This document shows positions 1 to 8,627 of a stretch of DNA of 64,000 nt, in pieces. Position numbers and translations under genes: made by a program. Each line of letters opens with the position of its first letter. Within the stretch, counting starts at the first letter, position 1. This stretch comes from Mycobacterium sp. ACS1612 (lineage in GTDB: Bacteria; Actinomycetota; Actinomycetes; Mycobacteriales; Mycobacteriaceae), in NCBI RefSeq assembly GCF_001667505.1, contig NZ_LZHZ01000051.1:62001-126000 (forward strand). Direction: 5' to 3'. Under the pieces are notes generated by a model. That model saw only the letters and a list, made by a program, of their open reading frames with translations. It was not told the DNA's origin and searched no databases.

Positions 1-507
1 GACCGGCTGACCAAGGAAGGCGCCAAGAAGGCGATCTGCGTGATCCAGGAGCAGGGCCACGTCGACCTGGAGGCCCGCTGCGCAGGCCTGAAGAGCACCT
101 TCCCCGCCACGGAGAACCTCAACGTCAACGGCAAGGACATGCCGTCGGTCGAGTCGACGATCACCGCGAAGCTGCAACAGGATCCGAGCATCGACTACAT
201 CGTGACGCTCGGCGCGCCGTTCGCGTTGACGGCAGTGCAGTCGGCCAAGAACGCGAACAGCAAAGCCAAGATCGGCACGTTCGACACCAATGCCGCGCTG
301 GTCGACGCGATCAAGAACGGTGACGTGTTGTGGGCCGTGGACCAGCAGCCGTACCTGCAGGGCTACCTCGCGGTCGACTCGCTGTGGCTGTACCTGACCA
401 ACGGAAACGTCCTCGGCGGCGGCCAACCGACCCTGACTGGCCCCGCGTTCATCGAGAAGTCGAACATCGACGCGGTCGCCGAGTACGCAAAGAACGGAAC
501 CCGATAA
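1..507 (+). CDS. Sugar ABC transporter substrate-binding protein (3' part, open at window edge)
   Basis: This is the C-terminal 168 residues of an exported solute receptor; the N-terminus with its signal or lipobox lies outside the window. Segments such as GTFDTNAALVDAIKNGDV and AVDQQPYLQGYLAVDSLW are typical of the second lobe and hinge of Peripla_BP_4 receptors (ribose/fructose/xylose type), where the DQQPYLQGY stretch lies near the ligand cleft. It would bind a sugar or polyol outside the membrane and deliver it to the permease encoded next. Its TAA stop overlaps the ATG of the permease (TAATG), so the two are translationally coupled. The substrate cannot be read from this fragment. Confidence 0.88.
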   Translation, partial: DRLTKEGAKKAICVIQEQGHVDLEARCAGLKSTFPATENLNVNGKDMPSVESTITAKLQQDPSIDYIVTLGAPFALTAVQSAKNANSKAKIGTFDTNAALVDAIKNGDVLWAVDQQPYLQGYLAVDSLWLYLTNGNVLGGGQPTLTGPAFIEKSNIDAVAEYAKNGTR

Positions 508-1565
508 TGACCACCCAGTCAGAGGTCGACCTCTCGCAACGGAAGGTCGTCCACGACGAACGGGTAAAGGAGCGAAACCGCATCCAGCGGTTGCTGATTC
601 GACCGGAGATGGGTGCGCTGATCGGAGCGATCGGCATCTTCATCTTCTTCATGGTCGTCGCCGCGCCGTTCCGCAGCCCCGAAGCGCTGGCCACGGTGCT
701 GTACGCCAGTTCCACCATCGGCATCATGGCCTGCGCGGTCGCGCTGTTGATGATCGGCGGCGAGTTCGACCTGTCCTCGGGTGTGGCGGTGACCTTCAGC
801 TCGCTGGCCGCGTCCATGCTCGCCTACAACCTGCGACTGAACCTGTGGGTGGGCGCCGTACTGGCGTTGGTCCTCGCGCTGGCGGTCGGGTTCTTGAACG
901 GCTATCTCGTGATGAAGACGAAGATCCCCAGCTTCCTGATCACGCTGAGCACGTTCTTGATGATCACCGGCATCAATCTCGCGGTGACCAAACTGGTTTC
1001 CGGTCAGGTCGCGACCGCGAGCGTGTCCGACATGCAGGGTTGGGATTCCGCGAAGGCGGTGTTCTCGTCGTCGTTCTCGATCGGCAGCGTGAGCATCCGC
1101 ATCACCGTGGTGTGGTGGCTGCTGTTCACTGCGATTGCGACGTACGTGTTGTTCAAGACGCGCGTTGGCAACTGGATCTTCGCGGTCGGCGGCGATCAGG
1201 AAAGCGCCCGTGCCGTCGGTGTACCCGTGACCAAGGTCAAGATCGGCCTGTTCATGTTCGTCGGCTTCGCGGCCTGGTTCGTCGGCATGCACCTGCTGTT
1301 CGCCTTCAACACAGTGCAATCCGGCCAGGGCGTCGGCAACGAGTTCCTCTACATCATCGCCGCCGTCATCGGTGGCTGCCTTCTCACCGGCGGCTACGGC
1401 ACCGCGATCGGTGCCGCGATCGGTGCGTTCATCTTCGGCATGGTGAACCAGGGCATCGTGTATGCCGGCTGGAACCCCGACTGGTTCAAGTTCTTCCTCG
1501 GCGGCATGCTGCTGTTCGCGGTGATCGCCAACAACGCCTTCCGCAACTACGCGGCGAAGAGGTAA
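507..1565 (+). CDS. Sugar ABC transporter permease (BPD_transp_2 family)
   Basis: A 352-residue polytopic membrane protein starting at the ATG that overlaps the receptor's stop codon; an open frame continues upstream but only inside the receptor gene. After a charged cytoplasmic N-terminus of about 45 residues there are roughly nine to ten hydrophobic segments (for example GALIGAIGIFIFFMVV and EFLYIIAAVIGGCLL). The motif GGEFDLSSG corresponds to the GGIDLSVG signature of RbsC/FrcC/XylH permeases. It forms the membrane channel of a carbohydrate importer with the flanking receptor and ATPase. The next gene starts 3 bases after the stop. Confidence 0.93.
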   Translation: MTTQSEVDLSQRKVVHDERVKERNRIQRLLIRPEMGALIGAIGIFIFFMVVAAPFRSPEALATVLYASSTIGIMACAVALLMIGGEFDLSSGVAVTFSSLAASMLAYNLRLNLWVGAVLALVLALAVGFLNGYLVMKTKIPSFLITLSTFLMITGINLAVTKLVSGQVATASVSDMQGWDSAKAVFSSSFSIGSVSIRITVVWWLLFTAIATYVLFKTRVGNWIFAVGGDQESARAVGVPVTKVKIGLFMFVGFAAWFVGMHLLFAFNTVQSGQGVGNEFLYIIAAVIGGCLLTGGYGTAIGAAIGAFIFGMVNQGIVYAGWNPDWFKFFLGGMLLFAVIANNAFRNYAAKR

Positions 1566-1568
1566 CTG

Positions 1569-2393
1569 ATGACTGCAACAGTGGACAAACCCGTGCACGA
1601 CGCCCCTTCCGGTGGCAAGGCGCCGCTGGTCGAGCTGAAGAACGTCGGCAAGACATACGGCAACATCACTGCGCTGAAAGACATTTCGCTTCGCGTACAC
1701 GCCGGTGAAGTGACCGGCATCCTCGGCGACAACGGCGCGGGCAAGTCGACCCTGATCAAGATCATCGCGGGATACCATCCCCAGACCGAGGGTGAGCTGT
1801 TGGTCGACGGTGAGCCGACCACATTCAACTCGCCGAAGGACTCACTGGCCAAAGGCATTGCGACGGTGTACCAGAACCTCGCCGTAGTACCGCTGATGCC
1901 GGTGTGGCGCAACTTCTTCCTCGGTCAGGAGATCCGCAAGAATCGCTTCCCGTGGTCACTGGACTCCAACGCGATGCGGGCCACCACATTGAGCGAACTG
2001 TCGAAGATGGGCATCGATCTGCCCGACGTCGACGTGCCGATCGGTTCCTTGTCAGGCGGTCAACGCCAGTGCGTGGCGATCGCTCGCGCAGTGTTCTTCG
2101 GCGCGCGGGTGTTGATCCTCGACGAGCCGACCGCAGCGTTGGGCGTCAAACAGTCCGGTGTGGTGCTGAAGTACATCACCGCCGCCAAGGAGGCGGGTTT
2201 TGGTGTGGTGTTCATCACGCACAACCCGCACCATGCGCACATGGTCGGTGACCATTTCGTGCTGCTCAACCGGGGTCGGCAGAAGCTCGACTGCACGTAT
2301 GACGAGATCAGCCTGGAACACTTGACGCAGGAGATGGCAGGCGGCGACGAATTGGAGGCGTTGTCGCACGAATTGCGGGGTAAAAGCGCCTGA
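1569..2393 (+). CDS. Sugar ABC transporter ATP-binding protein (single ATPase domain, FrcA-like)
   Basis: A 274-residue ABC ATPase. It has Walker A GDNGAGKST (residues 53-61), a Q-loop in VYQNLAVVP, the signature LSGGQRQ, Walker B LILDEPTAAL and the switch histidine in FITHNPHH. It powers import through the preceding permease. Ribose-type importers usually carry an RbsA protein of about 500 residues with two fused ATPase domains; this one has only one domain, as in the FrcBCA fructose importer, so it should act as a homodimer. It is the last gene of the operon; about 210 bases with no recognisable gene follow before the convergent beta-propeller gene. Confidence 0.93.
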   Translation: MTATVDKPVHDAPSGGKAPLVELKNVGKTYGNITALKDISLRVHAGEVTGILGDNGAGKSTLIKIIAGYHPQTEGELLVDGEPTTFNSPKDSLAKGIATVYQNLAVVPLMPVWRNFFLGQEIRKNRFPWSLDSNAMRATTLSELSKMGIDLPDVDVPIGSLSGGQRQCVAIARAVFFGARVLILDEPTAALGVKQSGVVLKYITAAKEAGFGVVFITHNPHHAHMVGDHFVLLNRGRQKLDCTYDEISLEHLTQEMAGGDELEALSHELRGKSA

Positions 2394-2603
2394 TCCGTGA
2401 CAAACGTTATGCGATCGTTCACCTCGACGGCAGCATGGCGGCACGGCCCACACTTGCTGGGCACGGCACAATGGGAACGTGCACACAGAACCTGGATCGA
2501 AGGCGCACACGCCGGCCTGGCGTGACCCGCTGTCGGCGGGTTTCCGCGCGCACCGTCACCTGCTGTTGTTACGTCTGCGCTGGCATGAACGGCGCGCCGC
2601 GGG

Positions 2604-3989
2604 CTACAGGGGAATCACGGTCAGGCCGGAGTCGCCGCCCACGTAGACGGCGTTGCGCGTCGGGTTGACGATGACCGCCCGCGGCTGATCCGTTGACTTC
2701 CCGAGCGGCACCGTGCTGAGCAGCGATCCGGATGCGATGTCGATGACCGAGGCGATCCCGTACTCGTTGACCACCACCAAGCGGTCACCTGACGGGCTGA
2801 TCGTAATGAATTGTGGGCTGGCGGCGCGGTATTCGTCAACGCCGACGTCGGGCAGCGGGATGTCGTGGACGACTTCGTTGCGTGCGGTGTCGATCACCGA
2901 TATCCAGCCGACCTCGGTCGCCTCGTCGGAGGACAACCGCACCCCCTGGTTGGCGACGTACAGGCATCGACCGTCGGGGCTCAGTACTGCGGCGGTCGGG
3001 ATGCTGCGCAGCTGCCGGTCCGCCGATGCTTCAATCCTGATGCGCGCCACCACATTCAACTTCGAGGTGTCGACCACTTCCAACTGGCCGTCGAGATCGT
3101 CGACGTCGAGGTACAACCGGCCGCCGCCGCCGGCCAGGATCGGTTGGCGAATGAAGGCGGGGGCGTCGTTGAGCCCGAATGATCCGAGTTCGGTGCCCGT
3201 GTCGGCCTCCAGGATCACCACGCCCGCGGTGACGTTGGTGTGCCCGAGTCGATCGCCCGCGCAGACGTAGACCCGCTCGTCTTCGGTGAACATCGCGACG
3301 GACTCTCCGCCGGAGACCGCCCCGACCAACACGCGGGCGTCGGGATCCAGGATCAGCACTGCGGGGTCGGTCATCAGCGCGTAGAGCCGTGAGCCGGTGG
3401 GGGAAAGGGTGATTGAGGTCGGTGTGCCGTAGCCGACAGGCAGCGAGCCTTCGAGGCGCAGCGAGTCCACCACCCGGTTGCGGGTAGCGCTGCCCTCGGC
3501 GATGTCGACGACGCGGATGGCCGCGGCGTTGCGGTCGGCGACGTAGAGCCGTGACGAATCGGACGTAACCGCGAGGCCGCTCGGGTCGACGTCGGAAAGC
3601 TCGTCGAATGTGTGCACCACGGTATTGGTCTCGGTGTCGACGACGTTGACGGTGCCGCCGCGGGCGTCGCGTGAGGCTGCGACGTACGCGTATCGCCCGT
3701 CGGCCGACAGCGCGATGTCGCGCACGGGCCCCATCGCGGCCACCTCGGAAACCGTCGTCACCGGGCGGATGGGCGCCGACCGCTTCCGGCGGGTGCTCGC
3801 CAACGGTCTGCGCCCGAGCGCCCCGAGGACCGCCGAGAAAGCGTTGAGCCAACCTCCCGACTCGGGCACCGTCATGTCCTCGGTCCCGCGGTTGGCTGCT
3901 GTGACGGTTGGATGCGCCGACATCGCGACCGCTAATCCCCCGGCCAGCGCAAGTGCCGCCGCGCGCCCGTTGAAAATCGATGCGCCCAA
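2604..3989 (-). CDS. Exported YncE-like seven-bladed beta-propeller protein
   Basis: A 461-residue protein. A short N-terminal hydrophobic segment (ALALAGGLAVAMSAHPTV) looks like a Sec signal peptide or membrane anchor, followed by a basic linker (RRPLASTRRKRSAP). The rest is a series of about forty-residue repeats, each with a pattern like LSPDGRCLYVANQG followed by ISVIDTARNEVV. That is the YVTN/YncE propeller repeat (SADGRYAYVAAS, TSDSSRLYVADR, SPTGSRLYALMT, SPSGDRLVVVNE, NPTRNAVYVGGD). Such proteins are usually extracytoplasmic scaffolds or ligand binders; no catalytic residues are evident. It stands alone, convergent with the ABC operon and divergent from the LuxR-type regulator. Its partner is unknown. 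Confidence 0.8.
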   Translation of the reverse strand: MGASIFNGRAAALALAGGLAVAMSAHPTVTAANRGTEDMTVPESGGWLNAFSAVLGALGRRPLASTRRKRSAPIRPVTTVSEVAAMGPVRDIALSADGRYAYVAASRDARGGTVNVVDTETNTVVHTFDELSDVDPSGLAVTSDSSRLYVADRNAAAIRVVDIAEGSATRNRVVDSLRLEGSLPVGYGTPTSITLSPTGSRLYALMTDPAVLILDPDARVLVGAVSGGESVAMFTEDERVYVCAGDRLGHTNVTAGVVILEADTGTELGSFGLNDAPAFIRQPILAGGGGRLYLDVDDLDGQLEVVDTSKLNVVARIRIEASADRQLRSIPTAAVLSPDGRCLYVANQGVRLSSDEATEVGWISVIDTARNEVVHDIPLPDVGVDEYRAASPQFITISPSGDRLVVVNEYGIASVIDIASGSLLSTVPLGKSTDQPRAVIVNPTRNAVYVGGDSGLTVIPL

Positions 3990-4184
3990 CCGTTCATCTC
4001 CTATCCCTTCTTGGCAGTCCGCAGAGTTTGCTCCGCTACCGCAGAGTAGGGAGGCGCGCGGGCCCGTATCACGAGTAGTGCACTACCTGTTTCGCGGCCG
4101 TCGCAGGTCAGCGCTGAGACTGACGTTCGCCACAGTTTGCTCGTATGCGAGGAGAAAACACGTTCTGCGACATAAGATCCGCGA

Positions 4185-6827
4185 ATGGCCATCGAATGGC
4201 GCACGGTTCCGCGCGGGCAATCGCTGGGCCTTTTGGAGTCGACGCTGAAAAGCAAGAACCGGCTGGGCGCGGTGTTAGCCGGCTCGGCGGGAGTCGGCAA
4301 AACCGTGCTCGCGCGACACGCCGTCGAACGCTTTGCTCAGCGGCACGGTGGTGTATCCGTGCAATGGCTGGCGGGCACGGCATCAGCCCGCCAGATCCCG
4401 TTCGGCGCCTTCAGCCATTTGGTCGACGTCGCTGGCGTAGGCGACTCGCCGACACTGCTGCGCTCGGCGCGGGCGTCGCTGCTGAAACGGGGCGGACAGG
4501 GGCTCCTGCTAGCCATCGACGATGCCCACCACCTGGACAATCTCTCGGCGACTCTGGTGCATCAGTTGGCGCTGACCGGGTCGGCGCGGTTTGTCATCAC
4601 GGTCAGGGCGGGCGAGCAGGCCCCCGATGCGATCACGTCGTTGTGGAAAGACCGACTGCTGGACCGGCTGGACATCGAACCCTTTGATCCTGCACAGACG
4701 AAGAGTTTGCTGGAGGCGGTTCTCGGTGGCCCGATGGAAACGTCGAGTGCCGACGAGGTATTCGCCGCGAGCCAGGGAAATCCACTGTATTTGCGACACC
4801 TGACGGAAAGCGCGATTGGCTCGGGCGCATTGCGTCAAGTCGACGGGGTTTGGCAATTGCGCGGCCATATCGGGCTGTCGGCGGAACTGTCGGCATTGAT
4901 CGGCAGGCATCTGGAGGCGCTGCAGCCGTCGGTGATGACCGTGCTGAACTACCTCGCCGTCGAGGAGCCGCTCAGCCTGCGGGATCTGACCGAACTGGCG
5001 GGCCGGGAGGCACTGGAAGAAGCCGAGGACGGGCGGCTGATCGAGGTGGTCAAGCGCGGCGACGACCTCGTCGTGCATTCCGCGCACCCGCTGTACGCCG
5101 AGCAGGTCCGGGCTTCACTCGGCCAGATCGCGACCCGGCGGCTGCGCACCCAGCTGGTCGCGCAGTTGTCGGCGCAGCCGATCGAACACGTCAGTGCCCG
5201 GCTGCGGCTGGCGGCGTTGGCGATCGACAGCGACACCCCGCCGCCGGTCGACGACGTCGTCACCTCGTCCTGGGAAGCGATGCGGCTCGGCGACCTGCTG
5301 CTCGGAGAGCGGCTGGCCGAGAGCGCGCTGGACCGCTCGGGCAAGCTGACCGCGCGGCTGCCGCTGGCCCACGCGCTGTCCTGGCTGGGCCGGGGGCCGG
5401 ACGCCGATGCCGTGCTGGCACCGGTCGATCCGGACAGTCTGTCGGAATGGGACCTGACGGCCTGGACGCTGCCGAAGGCGGCCAACCAGTTCTGGATGCT
5501 CGACCAGCCGGAAGCGGCCACCGACTTCTTGTACGCGATGCGCGACCGCATCTCCGAGCCGGCCGCGATCGCGGTCATCGACGCTTTGGTGGCCACCTTT
5601 GCGATGAACGCCGGCGATCCGCGCCGCGCGACGGAGATTGCTGTTGAGGTGCTGGATTCGCCTGCCGCCCAAGATCTCGCGGTCGCGTGGGCGGCCGCGA
5701 CCGCCGCCCTGTCGAGTGCGCGGCTGGGCCGATTCGACGACGTGGACCCGCTGTCCGAACGAGGATTGGCGGCAACGCACTGGGGTCTGCTCCGGTTCAC
5801 CATCGGGCTCGGTGAGATCACTACGCTGCTGATGACCAAGAGCGTGCCGCACGCGCAGCGGCTGGCGCGGCACTTCATGGAGTTCTCCGAGTTGCAGCAA
5901 CCGGGCCGAGCGATCGGTGAGATCCTGCTGGCCCGCACGCTGATCGCGGCAGGTGACTTCGACGTCGCATCCTCGCTGCTGCGGCAGTCCGCGGCGGCGT
6001 TGTCGGAGACCGGTTACTCCTGGGGTCCGCTGGCGCTGATGTATCTGGCGCAGGCCCTCGGCCAACAGGGTGACGCCACGGGATCGGCAGAAGTGTTGGC
6101 GCGTGCCGAATCTCGACACGGCTTGCGGTCCGAGCTGTACGCTCCTGAGCTCGCTCTCGGCCGCGCATGGACGCTGGCGGCGGGCCGCAACATGACCGGT
6201 GCGATCAGCGCGGCCCGCGACGCCGCCCGCATCGCCGAGCGGTCCGGCCAGCTTGCCGTCGCGTTGCAGGCGTTGCACGATGCCGTCCGTCTCGGTGACG
6301 CCACCGCCGCCGATGCCATCTCGCGGGTGACTGCGGGACTCGACTGCGTCGCCGGCAGGGCAGCACTGGCACACGGCCGCGCGCTGGCCGCCGCCGACGC
6401 CGACGGATTGAACGCCGTCGCAGACGAACTCGTTGAGTTGGGCATGAGATGCGCAGCCGCCGACGCGTGCGCGCAGGCGGCCAAGGTGTTCGCCGCGCGC
6501 CACGAACGCAAAGGCGAAGTCGAGGCGGCGGGGCGCGCCGCCGAACTCGCGAACGGTGCCTCGACTCCCGCGCTCGATCAGGTGCTCAACCCGTTGCCGC
6601 TGACCGGCAGGGAACTCGAGATCGCGATCATGGTGTCCGAAGGGATGACCAACAAGGCGATCGCCGAGCGGTTGTCGGTGTCGGTGCGCACGGTGGAGGG
6701 CCACATCTACCGCTCGTGTATCAAGCTCGACGTCGCCGACCGCACACTGCTGGCCGAAGTCGTCGCGTCGGCAAAGTCGAGTACCGGACTACGCAAGACA
6801 TCCTCGCGGTCGCCGAGCACGCTGTAG
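4185..6827 (+). CDS. Large ATP-binding LuxR-family (LAL-type) transcriptional regulator
   Basis: An 880-residue regulator. An N-terminal AAA-like NTPase module has Walker A GSAGVGKT (residues 33-40) and Walker B LLLAIDD (about 107-113). A long helical TPR-like sensor region of about 550 residues follows. A C-terminal LuxR/GerE helix-turn-helix covers about residues 805-860 (LTGRELEIAIMVSEGMTNKA, then VRTVEGHIYRSCIKL). This is the layout of MalT/LAL activators, in which ligand and ATP binding switch on DNA binding. The next gene starts 31 bases downstream and is followed by two more overlapping genes, so this protein most likely activates the hydrolase/unknown/GMC set. Start: ATG at 4185 is the first in-frame start; no strong ribosome-binding site is visible. 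Confidence 0.9.
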   Translation: MAIEWRTVPRGQSLGLLESTLKSKNRLGAVLAGSAGVGKTVLARHAVERFAQRHGGVSVQWLAGTASARQIPFGAFSHLVDVAGVGDSPTLLRSARASLLKRGGQGLLLAIDDAHHLDNLSATLVHQLALTGSARFVITVRAGEQAPDAITSLWKDRLLDRLDIEPFDPAQTKSLLEAVLGGPMETSSADEVFAASQGNPLYLRHLTESAIGSGALRQVDGVWQLRGHIGLSAELSALIGRHLEALQPSVMTVLNYLAVEEPLSLRDLTELAGREALEEAEDGRLIEVVKRGDDLVVHSAHPLYAEQVRASLGQIATRRLRTQLVAQLSAQPIEHVSARLRLAALAIDSDTPPPVDDVVTSSWEAMRLGDLLLGERLAESALDRSGKLTARLPLAHALSWLGRGPDADAVLAPVDPDSLSEWDLTAWTLPKAANQFWMLDQPEAATDFLYAMRDRISEPAAIAVIDALVATFAMNAGDPRRATEIAVEVLDSPAAQDLAVAWAAATAALSSARLGRFDDVDPLSERGLAATHWGLLRFTIGLGEITTLLMTKSVPHAQRLARHFMEFSELQQPGRAIGEILLARTLIAAGDFDVASSLLRQSAAALSETGYSWGPLALMYLAQALGQQGDATGSAEVLARAESRHGLRSELYAPELALGRAWTLAAGRNMTGAISAARDAARIAERSGQLAVALQALHDAVRLGDATAADAISRVTAGLDCVAGRAALAHGRALAAADADGLNAVADELVELGMRCAAADACAQAAKVFAARHERKGEVEAAGRAAELANGASTPALDQVLNPLPLTGRELEIAIMVSEGMTNKAIAERLSVSVRTVEGHIYRSCIKLDVADRTLLAEVVASAKSSTGLRKTSSRSPSTL

Positions 6828-6858
6828 CTCGGTACTACCGCGACGGGCAGGAGGTCAG

Positions 6859-7938
6859 ATGGCTGTTGCAGCGCCCCCTTCGACCAATGGGCAGGTCCGG
6901 GCGGTCACCGATCCGACCGAGCCGATTCACCAGGACCGTTTCGAGACCATCGAATTTCCGGCCAGGGACGGCTTCACGCTGAACTTCAAGCGGCTGCGCG
7001 GTGACGGCGAGCCGCTGCTGATGGTTGCGGGCACGGGCACGCGTGCCAATCTGTGGAACCCGCCGACGAACAACCTGTTGAAGCAGCTCACGGCGCGCGG
7101 GTACGACCTGTGGATGCTCAACTGGCGCTCCAGCATCGACCTGCCCGCGATCAACTACACCCTGGACGACGCCGCTGTGCTCGACATGCCGAGGGCGGTC
7201 GAGGAGGTCCGCAGGCAGACCGGCGCCGACAAGATCAAGGCCCTGATCCATTGCCAGGGGTCGTGCGCGTTCATGATGGCGATCACCGCAGGCCTGCTTC
7301 CCGACGTGTCGTTGGTGATCTCGAACTCGTCGGCGCTGCACCCGGTGATGCCGTGGCAGGCGCGGCTGAAACTGCCGCTGGCCGTTGCGTTTTTGAACGC
7401 CGAGAAGGTCTCCGGTATCAATCCGCAGTGGGGTCTGCACGCACCGCGACTGCTGCCCAAGATTCTCAGCTGGTACGTCAAGGCCACCCATGACGAATGC
7501 GACAACGCGGTGTGCAACCACACCAGCTTCATGTACGGGTACGGACACCCGACTTTGTGGCGGCACGAGAACCTCAACGACGCCACGCACGAGTGGATCA
7601 AGGGCGAGTTCGGCCAGGTGCCGATGTCGTACTACGGGCACATCGCGGACTCGTCCGCGGCGGGGGAGATGGTGTCGACGGGCAATTACCACGAACTGCC
7701 TCCGCTGTTCACCGCCGACGCGCCGCAGACCGACGCCCGATTCGTGTTCATGACCGGCGACAGGAACCAGACCTTCCTGCCCGTCGGCATGGGCCGCACG
7801 TTCGAATACTTCGAGCGGCACCAGCCTGGCAGGCACACGTTGCAGAAGTTCGCCGATTACGGGCATCTCGACGTTTTCCTCGGCCAGTACGCCGATCGCG
7901 ACGTGTTCCCGTTCATCCTCGACGAATTGAGCAAGTGA
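6859..7938 (+). CDS. Alpha/beta hydrolase with a PHA-synthase-like cysteine nucleophile box
   Basis: A 359-residue alpha/beta-hydrolase-fold protein preceded by a good ribosome-binding site (CAGGAGGTCAG). The nucleophile elbow reads ALIHCQGSC (residues 128-136), so the residue at the lipase-box serine position is Cys132, as in polyhydroxyalkanoate synthases (GxCxG). PhaC-like features upstream agree: GYDLWMLNWRSS, then a conserved YTLDDAAVLDMPRAVEEV helix. A late acid in MTGDRNQTF and a histidine in DYGHLDVF could complete a triad. Ser135 is the alternative nucleophile. The stop overlaps the next ATG. Alpha/beta hydrolases of this kind are also found fused to GMC oxidoreductases, so its job is probably tied to the GMC enzyme two genes downstream. 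Substrate unknown (ester, lactone or acyl chain). Confidence 0.78.
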   Translation: MAVAAPPSTNGQVRAVTDPTEPIHQDRFETIEFPARDGFTLNFKRLRGDGEPLLMVAGTGTRANLWNPPTNNLLKQLTARGYDLWMLNWRSSIDLPAINYTLDDAAVLDMPRAVEEVRRQTGADKIKALIHCQGSCAFMMAITAGLLPDVSLVISNSSALHPVMPWQARLKLPLAVAFLNAEKVSGINPQWGLHAPRLLPKILSWYVKATHDECDNAVCNHTSFMYGYGHPTLWRHENLNDATHEWIKGEFGQVPMSYYGHIADSSAAGEMVSTGNYHELPPLFTADAPQTDARFVFMTGDRNQTFLPVGMGRTFEYFERHQPGRHTLQKFADYGHLDVFLGQYADRDVFPFILDELSK

Positions 7939-8627
7939 TGGTGCTGGAAGCGAATCCTGATCAGTCCGAGGATCAGCTGTTCATGCCGACGGTCGCCGAC
8001 GTGCGAAGCAAGCTGCGGGTGGCCCGGCCAGGACTGCGGTTCAGTGAAGTGATGAGCGGCATGATCACCATGGGTATCGCCGATCCGGTCAAGGGCTATC
8101 AGAACGACGCCGCAATCGCGATGCGTTTGCACGCCACCGTCACGCTGCCGAACCTGCCCGCGTTCATCAAAGATCCCAACCACAAGGGGGAATGGCGCGC
8201 GGCGGGATCGATCCCGGTGCTCGGCGGCGACTTGATCGGGATCGGAGACGGTGATTTCGGCCTGTTCCGCCGCGCCATCCGCAACGGCAAAGGCGTGCGC
8301 GAAATGGTGTACGACACCACGCTTTCCATCGACGGTCGGCAGTACCGGATGCGCGGCCGCAAGTACGTCGAACCGTCGCCGCCCTGGCGGGTGTGGCCGG
8401 CCACCACGACGCTTCATGTGCAACTGTTCCCGACGAGCGGCGGCACCGGCGAACCCATCGCGGCGGGACTCCTCCGGATCACGCTGTGGGGGTTCGTGCG
8501 ACAGCTGCTGACGATGAAGGTGTTGGGCAACTTCTGGTGGATCGACAGGTGTGCGCACAAGTTGTCCTTCTATCGGTTCTTCGCCAAATCTCTGGTGAAC
8601 ACCTACGTCAAGGGCCGGCGGTGGTGA
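7938..8627 (+). CDS. Conserved protein of unknown function linking hydrolase and GMC genes
   Basis: A 229-residue protein that I do not recognise as a named family. The ATG at 7938 overlaps the hydrolase stop (ATGA) and the TGA overlaps the GTG start of the GMC gene, so it is the middle member of a fully coupled trio. The sequence is mostly beta-rich and soluble with no signal peptide. It contains FSEVMSGMITMGIAD, a repeated pattern of charged strand segments (REMVYDTTLSIDGRQYRMRG) and an aromatic C-terminal part (GNFWWIDRCAHKLSFYRF). Long GMC-hydrolase fusion proteins carry an intervening region between the two enzyme domains; this gene plausibly encodes that region as a separate chain (inference). 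It could be a lipid- or sterol-binding or assembly subunit. Confidence 0.7.
   Translation: MVLEANPDQSEDQLFMPTVADVRSKLRVARPGLRFSEVMSGMITMGIADPVKGYQNDAAIAMRLHATVTLPNLPAFIKDPNHKGEWRAAGSIPVLGGDLIGIGDGDFGLFRRAIRNGKGVREMVYDTTLSIDGRQYRMRGRKYVEPSPPWRVWPATTTLHVQLFPTSGGTGEPIAAGLLRITLWGFVRQLLTMKVLGNFWWIDRCAHKLSFYRFFAKSLVNTYVKGRRW

Noticed and set aside
519..1778. Long minus-strand open frame opposite the ABC permease
   Set aside because: Composition is a reverse-strand shadow (His/Arg/Asp-rich, no motifs); the permease and ATPase are well supported on the plus strand.
2435..2668. Short plus-strand open frame after the ABC ATPase
   Set aside because: No ribosome-binding site, very Arg/Cys-rich, overlaps the beta-propeller gene end.
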